Source of the DNA: Rhizobium sp. Q54
GTDB lineage: Bacteria; Bacteroidota; Bacteroidia; Flavobacteriales; Flavobacteriaceae
Reading direction: 5' to 3'
DNA: 5,909 nucleotides
Assembly: GCA_943324395.2 (NCBI GenBank)
Contig: CALPLL020000119.1
Coordinates: forward strand, 1-5,909
Shown here piece by piece: positions 1 to 5,347 of the stretch; within the stretch, counting starts at the first letter, position 1; every line of letters begins with the position of its first letter. Under the pieces are notes generated by a model. That model saw only the letters and a program-made list of their open reading frames with translations, did not search any database and was not told where the DNA came from. The position numbers were made by a program, and so were the translations under genes.

Positions 1-803
1 CCACGGCTTCCAGTACTTCCAAATCCTTGTGATTGATGACAACTTCTACTTAATGCCGCACTTTCTTGATTTGATTTTCCGAGTGAAGGGTAGTAAACAC
101 CAATTTGTAAAGAGGATAAGTTGGTTTTGTCGGCTGCATCAAATTTTTCTTTACTACCATAAAACCACCAAGAAGTATTGAAAAATTGTCTTTTAGGTTG
201 CCAAGGTTTCACCCATTTTAACTGACTCGAAAATGCTGTAGCATCATTGGCTAAGTCAAAACTTTCTGCACTCAATAGGGCAGAAGCCGTGTGATGTCCA
301 TGGGTTGTTCCTGGCGAGCGATGATCAAATCGATTGATAATTACATCGGGTTGGAATTTTCTAATAGCCCAAACAACATCGCTTAACACTTGGTTTTTAT
401 CCCAGATTTGTAAAGTTTCTTCAGGATTTTTTGAGTATCCAAAATCGTTAGCACGAGAAAAAAATTGTTCCCCGCCATCTATTTTTCTGGCTTCAAGTAG
501 TTCTTGAGTTCTAATAACTCCCAATTGCTCTCGTAATTCGGGACCAATTAAATTTTGCCCTCCGTCGCCACGTGTTAATGATAAATAGCCAGTTCTAGCC
601 ATTTTTTCATTTGATAAATAAGAAATTAATCTTGTGTTTTCGTCGTCTGGGTGAGCCGCTATATACAACACTGATCCCAAGAAATTTAGTTTTTCTATTT
701 GGTTGTAAATAGCAGCTGCATTTGGTTTTACCGGTTGTTGCCCAAGTGATATTTGCGCAAAACAGAAAAAAAATAACAGTAGTATCGAACTCGGTTTTTT
801 CAT
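1..803 (-). CDS. PIG-L/LmbE family zinc deacetylase, secreted, N-terminal part (runs off left edge)
   Basis: The frame is open from an ATG at 803 to the left edge: 267 residues, with no stop in the window. Residues 1-21 look like a signal peptide (MKK, then a Leu/Phe-rich core, likely cleavage near SLG|QQ), so the enzyme is probably exported. The family signature AHPDDE is at residues 50-55, where His51 and Asp54 should be zinc ligands. A second motif, THGHH at 167-171, matches the family HPDH box, so His171 is the likely third ligand and His168 the catalytic-side His. The family removes N-acetyl groups from GlcNAc-type sugars; the substrate here is unknown. Related Bacteroidota proteins are often around 800 residues, so most of the gene probably lies outside. 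An in-frame ATG at 815 would add MISI; 803 is preferred because MKK gives a standard signal-peptide start. It is divergent from pyrD and apparently unrelated to it. Confidence 0.92.
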   Translation of the reverse strand, partial: MKKPSSILLLFFFCFAQISLGQQPVKPNAAAIYNQIEKLNFLGSVLYIAAHPDDENTRLISYLSNEKMARTGYLSLTRGDGGQNLIGPELREQLGVIRTQELLEARKIDGGEQFFSRANDFGYSKNPEETLQIWDKNQVLSDVVWAIRKFQPDVIINRFDHRSPGTTHGHHTASALLSAESFDLANDATAFSSQLKWVKPWQPKRQFFNTSWWFYGSKEKFDAADKTNLSSLQIGVYYPSLGKSNQESAALSRSCHQSQGFGSTGSR

Positions 804-830
804 TATTGAAATCATTATTTGATTTATCTT

Positions 831-838
831 CAAAAGTA
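831..838 (-). promoter_or_regulatory. Likely -7 promoter box for the PIG-L deacetylase gene
   Basis: On the minus strand this reads TACTTTTG, an exact match to the Bacteroidota sigma-A -7 consensus TAnnTTTG. It lies 27 bases before the ATG at 803 (15 before the alternative ATG at 815). The -33 element is poor: the nearest candidate is a TTTA 17 bases upstream (856-859). The assignment rests mainly on the box and its position. Confidence 0.55.
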
Positions 839-879
839 ATAATTTTAATGCTTTTTAAATAGAATTTAATGAACTATGA

Positions 880-911
880 TTTAATTTAATTAAAACTATT
901 CTTTACTTTTG
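880..911 (+). promoter_or_regulatory. Likely sigma-A promoter of pyrD
   Basis: TACTTTTG at 904-911 matches the Bacteroidota -7 consensus TAnnTTTG. TTTA at 880-883 differs by one base from the -33 TTTG and is separated from the box by 20 bases. The box ends 20 bases before the pyrD ATG, so the leader would be about 15 bases. The leader is A-rich with no Shine-Dalgarno, as is usual in this phylum. The box is divergent from a same-type box at 831-838. Confidence 0.6.
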
Positions 912-931
912 TAACTCACAACAAAATAAAC

Positions 932-1957
932 ATGTACAAACTGTTAATTCGTCCCTTACTTTTTTGGTTTGATCCTGAAAAAGTGCATTATTTCACCTTT
1001 TCTGCCATCCGTTTCGTTTCTAAAATACCCGGAATTTCTTCTATTTTTAAAGCTATTTATGTGGTTGAAGATAAAAGATTAGAAACAGAAGTATTTGGGT
1101 TGAAATTTAAAAATCGTGTTGGTTTAGCCGCTGGTTTCGACAAAGATGCGGTACTTTTTAAAGAGCTTTCCAATTTTGGTTTCGGCTTTATTGAAATTGG
1201 AACACTAACACCTAAACCACAAGATGGAAATCCTAAAAAAAGATTATTCCGACTAAAACAAGACGGAGCAATCATCAATAGAATGGGTTTTAATAATAAA
1301 GGGATACAAGCAGCAATTGAAAAATTAAAGCAAAATAAACAAGTATTAATTGGAGGTAACATTGGAAAAAATAAGCTTACGCCTAATGAAAAAGCGGTCG
1401 ATGATTACATAATTTGTTTTGAAGCCTTGTATGATTACGTTGATTATTTTGCTGTTAATGTAAGTTCTCCAAATACCCCAAATTTAAGAGAACTACAAGA
1501 AAAAGAACCTCTTACAAAATTACTTCAAACATTGCAAGACCTCAATTTATCTAGACCAAAACAAAAACCAATCTTACTAAAAATAGCTCCAGATTTATCC
1601 AATGAGCAGTTATTGGATATTATTGATATTGTAAACACAACTAAAATTTCTGGAGTAATTGCTACCAATACTACCATTTCTAGAGAAGGATTGCAATCTG
1701 AAAACAAATTAGAAACTGGAGGATTATCGGGTAAACCATTAACAGAAAGAGCTACAGAAGTAATCCGATTTTTATCTGAAAAAAGTAATAAATCATTTCC
1801 TATTATTGGAGTTGGAGGAATTCATTCAGCCCAAGATGCTATTGAAAAATTAGATGCAGGTGCAAGTTTAATCCAACTTTATACTGGTTTTATTTACGAA
1901 GGGCCAGCATTGGTTAAAGCCATAAATAAAAAAATCTTAGAATCGCTACCACGTTAA
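932..1957 (+). CDS. pyrD: Dihydroorotate dehydrogenase (quinone), class 2
   Basis: This membrane-associated flavoenzyme oxidises dihydroorotate to orotate, the fourth step of de novo pyrimidine synthesis, and passes electrons to quinone. The 341 residues match the usual class 2 length. The N-terminal stretch [19 protein letters not shown] (2-20) is the class 2 helical extension that docks on the membrane and lines the quinone tunnel. [10 protein letters not shown] (64-73) and the region 86-122 ending RMGFNN belong to the FMN/substrate site. [11 protein letters not shown] (176-186) carries the class 2 catalytic serine, Ser179 by comparison with E. coli Ser175. LLKIAPDL (215-222), ATNTT (244-248), GGLSGKPL (263-270) and GVGGI (293-297) are the remaining FMN and phosphate-binding strands. 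The ATG at 932 fits the family N-terminus and follows the -7 box at 904-911. The next gene starts 52 bases downstream on the same strand and may be partly co-transcribed. All key residues I can place are present. Confidence 0.98.
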   Translation: MYKLLIRPLLFWFDPEKVHYFTFSAIRFVSKIPGISSIFKAIYVVEDKRLETEVFGLKFKNRVGLAAGFDKDAVLFKELSNFGFGFIEIGTLTPKPQDGNPKKRLFRLKQDGAIINRMGFNNKGIQAAIEKLKQNKQVLIGGNIGKNKLTPNEKAVDDYIICFEALYDYVDYFAVNVSSPNTPNLRELQEKEPLTKLLQTLQDLNLSRPKQKPILLKIAPDLSNEQLLDIIDIVNTTKISGVIATNTTISREGLQSENKLETGGLSGKPLTERATEVIRFLSEKSNKSFPIIGVGGIHSAQDAIEKLDAGASLIQLYTGFIYEGPALVKAINKKILESLPR

Positions 1958-1965
1958 TTTATTCT

Positions 1966-1983
1966 AATTCACCGACCTGAATT
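1966..1983. repeat. Inverted repeat in the pyrD-lyase gap
   Basis: AATTCA (1966-1971) and TGAATT (1978-1983) are perfect reverse complements around a CCGACC spacer. An RNA hairpin would have six pairs, seven with a U-G wobble. Six Ts follow at 1990-1995, but six bases separate them from the stem, so it is at best a weak pyrD terminator. It covers the place where the -33 element of the next gene's promoter should be, so an operator is the other reading. Confidence 0.4.
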
Positions 1984-1996
1984 GCTGCATTTTTTC

Positions 1997-2004
1997 TATA
2001 TTTG
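1997..2004 (+). promoter_or_regulatory. Possible -7 promoter box of the lyase-like gene
   Basis: TATATTTG matches the Bacteroidota TAnnTTTG box. It ends only five bases before the ATG at 2010, so transcription would begin at or next to the start codon and give a leaderless or nearly leaderless mRNA. No TTTG-like -33 element is seen 17-23 bases upstream; the inverted repeat at 1966-1983 lies there instead. A chance match in AT-rich DNA is possible. Confidence 0.35.
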
Positions 2005-2009
2005 AACCA

Positions 2010-2873
2010 ATGGATCCAATAAAAATAATAGAATGCCCTCGTGATGCTATGCAAGGAATAAAGTCTTTTATTCCAACTGCTAGAAAGGTGGCTTATATTC
2101 AATCGTTGCTTCGAGTTGGGTTTGACACTATTGATTTTGGAAGTTTCGTTTCTGCAAGGGCCATACCTCAAATGCAAGATACCACCGAAGTTTTAGCGCA
2201 ACTGGATTTATCTCAAACTAAAAGTAAATTACTAGCTATTATTGCCAATACTCAAGGCGCAATTGCGGCTTCACAACACAAAGAAATTCAGTATTTAGGA
2301 TTTCCTTTTTCTATTTCTGAGAATTTCCAAATGAGAAACACCCATAAAACCATTGAAGAATCTTTAATCACCCTTAATGAAATTCTAGAAATTGCTGATA
2401 AAACTAATAAAAAAGTCGTTGCCTATTTATCTATGGGATTTGGAAATCCGTATGGAGATCCTTGGAACGTGGATATTGTAGGCAATTGGACAGAAAATTT
2501 AGCCAATCGCGGGGTAAAAATCCTATCACTTTCGGATACAATTGGAAGTTCAACACCAGAGGTGATTCAGTATCTATTTTCTAATTTGATACCTAAATAT
2601 CCCAATATAGAATTTGGCGCACACCTACATACCACACCAGAAAAATGGTTTGAAAAAGTGGACGCCGCTTACAACGCAGGTTGTAGGAGATTTGATGGTG
2701 CCATTCAAGGTTTTGGTGGTTGTCCAATGGCAAAAGATACTTTAACAGGAAACATGCCAACAGAAAAATTACTTTCTTTTTTTACTTCCAATAAAGAGAA
2801 AACCAACACCAGCCCGATGAGTTTTGAAAGTGCGTATAACGAAGCGACCAAATTATTTGGGGAATTTCATTAG
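2010..2873 (+). CDS. Hydroxymethylglutaryl-CoA lyase-like protein (HMGL/DRE-TIM family)
   Basis: This is a TIM-barrel metal-dependent carbon-carbon lyase of 287 residues, close to the length of the mature human enzyme. True HMG-CoA lyases split HMG-CoA into acetyl-CoA and acetoacetate, the last step of leucine breakdown. Visible family features: ECPRDAMQG (8-16), with Arg11 and Asp12 matching the catalytic Arg-Asp pair; GSFVSARAIPQM (44-55); the metal-binding His205-x-His207 in GAHLHTTP (203-210); the catalytic-cysteine loop QGFGGCPMAKD (233-243, Cys238); and TGN (246-248) with the expected metal-ligand Asn248. The glutamate following strand 2 in the human enzyme (Glu72) appears as Asp42 (TIDFGSF). 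The ATG at 2010 must be used, because the next Met (14) lies inside the active-site motif. No other leucine-degradation gene is visible, so the family is clear but the exact substrate is inferred. Confidence 0.85.
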   Translation: MDPIKIIECPRDAMQGIKSFIPTARKVAYIQSLLRVGFDTIDFGSFVSARAIPQMQDTTEVLAQLDLSQTKSKLLAIIANTQGAIAASQHKEIQYLGFPFSISENFQMRNTHKTIEESLITLNEILEIADKTNKKVVAYLSMGFGNPYGDPWNVDIVGNWTENLANRGVKILSLSDTIGSSTPEVIQYLFSNLIPKYPNIEFGAHLHTTPEKWFEKVDAAYNAGCRRFDGAIQGFGGCPMAKDTLTGNMPTEKLLSFFTSNKEKTNTSPMSFESAYNEATKLFGEFH

Positions 2874-2877
2874 TTCA

Positions 2878-2893
2878 TTTGAAGAAATTCAAA
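2878..2893. repeat. Small hairpin after the lyase-like gene
   Basis: TTTGAA (2878-2883) and TTCAAA (2888-2893) pair perfectly around a GAAA loop, a GNRA-type tetraloop, starting five bases after the TAG stop. There is no T tract behind it, so it is not a standard terminator. It could protect the 3' end of the mRNA or be chance. A competing pairing exists between GAATTTC (2862-2868) and GAAATTC (2884-2890). Confidence 0.3.
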
Positions 2894-2914
2894 CAAAAGC
2901 CTTGGTATCTTAGT

Positions 2915-2946
2915 TTTGCCATATCTAATATTATTTACTATCTTTG
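2915..2946 (+). promoter_or_regulatory. guaB promoter, near-consensus Bacteroidota sigma-A type
   Basis: TTTG at 2915-2918, a 20-base spacer, then TATCTTTG at 2939-2946 fits the -33 TTTG / -7 TAnnTTTG consensus, making it the best promoter in the window. Transcription should start near 2950-2953, leaving a leader of roughly 20 bases before the ATG at 2971. The gene therefore need not depend on readthrough from pyrD and the lyase-like gene. Confidence 0.75.
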
Positions 2947-2949
2947 CTC

Positions 2950-2969
2950 GCAATTCAACTACAAATTGC
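2950..2969. repeat. Inverted repeat between the guaB promoter and start codon
   Basis: GCAATT (2950-2955) and AATTGC (2964-2969) are perfect reverse complements with an eight-base spacer. They fill nearly the whole predicted leader and end one base before the ATG. It could be an operator at the transcription start or a weak RNA hairpin masking the ribosome site. Four of the six pairs are A-T, so chance is possible. Confidence 0.35.
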
Positions 2970-2970
2970 A

Positions 2971-4443
2971 ATGATCGCACACAACACAAAAATTATTGGA
3001 GAAGGGTTAACCTACGATGATGTATTGTTAATTCCTAATTATTCAGATGTTCTTCCAAGAGAAGTCAGCATTCAAACCAAATTTTCTCGAAATATTACGC
3101 TTAATGTACCTATTGTATCTGCTGCAATGGACACAGTGACAGAAAGTGCTATGGCAATTGCTATGGCCCAAGAAGGCGGAATTGGGGTTTTGCATAAAAA
3201 TATGACAATTGAGCAACAAGCTGCAAAAGTTAGAAAAGTAAAACGGGCAGAATCTGGAATGATAATCGACCCTGTAACATTACCACTTACTTCAAATGTT
3301 GCTGATGCAAAAAATGCCATGAAAGAATTTGGTATTGGTGGTATTCCAATTGTAGATGAAAATAAAATTCTAAAAGGAATTGTAACCAATCGTGATTTGC
3401 GTTTTGAGAAAAACAATTCACGACCAATCATCGAAGTAATGACTTCAGAAAACTTAGTTACAGTAGCTGAAGGAACTTCCTTAGAGCAAGCAGAAGTAGT
3501 TTTGCAAGGAAATAAAATTGAAAAATTGCCAGTAGTTAATGCTGATTATAAATTAGTAGGATTAATTACTTTCAGAGATATTACTAAATTAACTCAAAAA
3601 CCTATTGCCAATAAAGATTCTTTTGGTCGTTTGAGAGTAGCTGCTGCCATTGGAGTTACAGCCGATGCAGTTCAAAGAGCAGAAGCTTTAGTGAATGCAG
3701 GTGTTGATGCTATTATTATAGATACTGCTCACGGACATACGCAAGGTGTGGTAAAAGTATTAAAAGAAGTAAAAGCAAAATTCCCGAAATTGGACGTAAT
3801 TGTGGGTAATATAGCCACACCAGAAGCGGCAAAATACTTAGTTGAAAATGGAGCAGATGGAGTTAAAGTTGGAATTGGGCCAGGTTCTATTTGCACCACT
3901 CGTATTGTTGCAGGTGTTGGATTTCCTCAATTTTCAGCAGTATTAGAAGTTGCTGCAGCTATAAAGGGATCAGGAGTTCCAGTTATTGCTGATGGTGGAA
4001 TTCGTTATACAGGTGATATTCCTAAGGCAATTGCTGCCGGCGCCGATTGTGTTATGTTAGGATCATTATTAGCAGGAACCAAAGAATCACCTGGAGAAAC
4101 TATAATTTTCGAAGGTCGTAAATTTAAATCTTATCGCGGAATGGGATCTGTAGAAGCCATGCAAGAAGGGTCCAAAGACCGCTATTTTCAAGATGTAGAA
4201 GATGATGTAAAGAAATTAGTTCCTGAAGGAATTGTGGGTCGTGTTCCCTATAAAGGAGAATTGAACGAAAGCATGCAGCAATTCATAGGTGGTTTAAGAG
4301 CTGGAATGGGTTATTGTGGATCTAAAGATATTCCAACCTTACAAGATACTGGGAGGTTTGTTCGTATTACCGCAAGCGGAATTAATGAAAGCCATCCTCA
4401 CAATGTAACGATTACCAAGGAATCACCAAACTATTCTAGATAA
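2971..4443 (+). CDS. guaB: IMP dehydrogenase
   Basis: It converts IMP to XMP with NAD+, the committed cytoplasmic step of guanine nucleotide synthesis. The 490 residues match the bacterial full-length form with two CBS domains. [11 protein letters not shown] (12-22) is the usual N-terminus; AAMDTVTE (51-58) is in the barrel. The CBS pair covers about 98-210, beginning MIIDPVTL and including GIPIVDE and LPVVN, and normally senses ATP/GTP. DTAHGH (251-256) is in the NAD site. GPGSICTTR (303-311) carries catalytic Cys308. DGGIR (341-345) and GMGS (390-393) bind the IMP phosphate. RYF (404-406) supplies the flap Arg-Tyr pair, followed by [11 protein letters not shown] (419-429). A TTG at 2944 would extend the frame by nine residues, but it overlaps the -7 promoter box, and the ATG at 2971 gives the family N-terminus. 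A terminator follows the stop directly. All key residues are present. Confidence 0.98.
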   Translation: MIAHNTKIIGEGLTYDDVLLIPNYSDVLPREVSIQTKFSRNITLNVPIVSAAMDTVTESAMAIAMAQEGGIGVLHKNMTIEQQAAKVRKVKRAESGMIIDPVTLPLTSNVADAKNAMKEFGIGGIPIVDENKILKGIVTNRDLRFEKNNSRPIIEVMTSENLVTVAEGTSLEQAEVVLQGNKIEKLPVVNADYKLVGLITFRDITKLTQKPIANKDSFGRLRVAAAIGVTADAVQRAEALVNAGVDAIIIDTAHGHTQGVVKVLKEVKAKFPKLDVIVGNIATPEAAKYLVENGADGVKVGIGPGSICTTRIVAGVGFPQFSAVLEVAAAIKGSGVPVIADGGIRYTGDIPKAIAAGADCVMLGSLLAGTKESPGETIIFEGRKFKSYRGMGSVEAMQEGSKDRYFQDVEDDVKKLVPEGIVGRVPYKGELNESMQQFIGGLRAGMGYCGSKDIPTLQDTGRFVRITASGINESHPHNVTITKESPNYSR

Positions 4444-4444
4444 T

Positions 4445-4473
4445 AAAAAAAGTCGCTAATTAGCGACTTTTTT
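4445..4473. terminator. Bidirectional rho-independent terminator between convergent genes
   Basis: Seven As (4445-4451), a perfect palindrome of GTCGCTAA with TTAGCGAC (4452-4467), then six Ts (4468-4473). The RNA stem has six strong pairs, GTCGCT with AGCGAC, around an AATT loop, and has a U tract when read from either side. It begins one base after the guaB stop and its right T tract contains the first bases of the TAA stop (4472-4474) of the convergent gene, so one element ends both transcripts. Confidence 0.9.
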
Positions 4474-4744
4474 ATTGGTTTACACTGTTCAATACTCTTA
4501 CTGGAAAAATTTCAATTTTCATATAAGGGTAATAAGGTAAAGGCGAAAGTTTTGCATGTACGTCTTCTTGATCAGCTGCCATCATTACAATAAAGATCCC
4601 TGACATATCAAGTTTTATAAAGGTATCTACAATTGTACCATTTTGTTCCAATTCTTTAACGAGTTCCTGTTCTCTAGGAAGTAATTTCATTCTTGTTTCT
4701 GTGTCCAATCCGTCTAATTGGATATTTAGCATAAATTTTTTCAT
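4472..4744 (-). CDS. Muconolactone delta-isomerase-like small protein
   Basis: A 90-residue protein without signal peptide or membrane segment, so probably cytoplasmic. Its layout matches the muconolactone isomerase family (small dimeric alpha+beta-barrel subunits of about 90-95 residues that oligomerise): a first strand MLNIQL (5-10), a charged helix with REQELVKELEQNG (24-36), a second strand FIVMMA (51-56), the DxxDVH turn (58-63), and the diagnostic end LSPLPYYPYMKIEIFPV (66-82). The classical enzyme acts in the beta-ketoadipate branch of catechol breakdown, but no such gene is nearby. The distant YCII/Dabb-type ferredoxin-like barrels are an alternative relative. I call the fold with fair confidence and leave the reaction open. 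A promoter box precedes it at 4765-4772; its stop codon lies in the shared terminator with guaB. Confidence 0.75.
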   Translation of the reverse strand: MKKFMLNIQLDGLDTETRMKLLPREQELVKELEQNGTIVDTFIKLDMSGIFIVMMAADQEDVHAKLSPLPYYPYMKIEIFPVRVLNSVNQ

Positions 4745-4764
4745 TTATTTTATCTTTATTTTTT

Positions 4765-4772
4765 CAAAGATA
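4765..4772 (-). promoter_or_regulatory. Likely -7 promoter box of the isomerase-like gene
   Basis: On the minus strand this reads TATCTTTG, the same box as at guaB, ending 20 bases before the ATG at 4744. The -33 position holds only a T run (complement of 4792-4796), one base off TTTG. It gives the small gene its own start, although readthrough from the TspO gene 102 bases upstream is also possible, because I see no terminator in between. Confidence 0.55.
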
Positions 4773-4846
4773 TATTAAAAATAATAAATCTAAAAATTGC
4801 TTTTTTTCATTGAATTATAAGCTGTAATCCATTTCTAATCTTGCTT

Positions 4847-5338
4847 TCATTTGTTTAAATTCCAAATGGTAAAGTTTAAAATGGAGGCAAAAGATACCCA
4901 AGCAATATAAGGCACAAGGAGATAGGCAGCAGATTTGGAAAAATTCGAGAAACTATATATTGTAAATATAATTATTACTACCATTAAAAGAATATCTAAT
5001 AAGGCTAAAGAAGGGGAGTGGAAATAAAAGAATAAAATGCTCCACAAAAAATTTAAAACTAGTTGTAATGAAAATAATAGATAAGCATTGCGTTTACTTA
5101 ATTCTGTCGCATTGTTGTCCCATATAAGTGCTAACGAAATTCCCATGAGCAAGTAAAGTAGTGTCCATACAGGTCCAAATAAATAGCCTGGTGGATTCCA
5201 GGAGGGCTTGTTGAGTGAGTTAAACCAGAGGTTTTTATTTACACTTGAAAGTAGTCCGCTAATAATTCCAACTCCTTCACATAAAAGAATTGCGATTATG
5301 AATTTCCAAACGGTTGATAATTTTTGTATTGTTTCCAT
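4847..5338 (-). CDS. tspO: TspO/MBR family membrane protein (tryptophan-rich sensory protein homologue)
   Basis: A 163-residue protein with five hydrophobic helices at about 11-33, 51-72, 84-104, 109-130 and 136-160, the TspO/MBR topology. Family signatures are LNKPSWNPPGYLFGPVWTLL (42-61), with the conserved Pro-Pro and FGPVWT; the helix-3 motif LNFLWSILFF (95-104); and the C-terminal PYIAWVSFASILNFTIWNLN (143-162). TspO proteins bind porphyrins and related hydrophobic ligands. In bacteria they have been linked to tetrapyrrole handling, oxidative stress and light or oxygen responses. The ligand here cannot be told from sequence. The ATG lies nine bases after the NDH-2 stop with no room for a promoter, so the two are very likely one operon. 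The stop TGA overlaps a short downstream frame as ATGA. Confidence 0.95.
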   Translation of the reverse strand: METIQKLSTVWKFIIAILLCEGVGIISGLLSSVNKNLWFNSLNKPSWNPPGYLFGPVWTLLYLLMGISLALIWDNNATELSKRNAYLLFSLQLVLNFLWSILFFYFHSPSLALLDILLMVVIIIFTIYSFSNFSKSAAYLLVPYIAWVSFASILNFTIWNLNK

Positions 5339-5347
5339 GATATAAAT

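Noticed and set aside
1057..1362. Minus-strand open frame of 101 codons inside pyrD
   Set aside because: It lies wholly within the conserved pyrD coding sequence and its product has no recognisable motif; it is an antisense shadow.
1525..1707. Minus-strand open frame of 60 codons inside pyrD
   Set aside because: Antisense to the FMN-binding part of pyrD, with no family features or supporting promoter box.
1959..2177. Minus-strand open frame of 72 codons over the start of the lyase-like gene
   Set aside because: It covers the conserved Arg-Asp active-site region of the sense gene, and its composition is not protein-like.
1978..2957. Shared eight-base word TGAATTGC/GCAATTCA in the lyase and guaB upstream inverted repeats (1978-1985 and 2950-2957) as a common operator
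   Set aside because: The same word also occurs inside guaB coding sequence near 4278, the spacers and full palindromes differ, and AT-rich words recur by chance.
3072..3431. Minus-strand open frame of 119 codons inside guaB
   Set aside because: Antisense to conserved IMPDH barrel and CBS sequence. Length alone is weak evidence in a gene of this composition.
4811..4830. Possible terminator hairpin downstream of tspO
   Set aside because: The candidate stem has only four clean A-T pairs before a mismatch on the transcribed strand, and no U tract follows it in the leftward direction.
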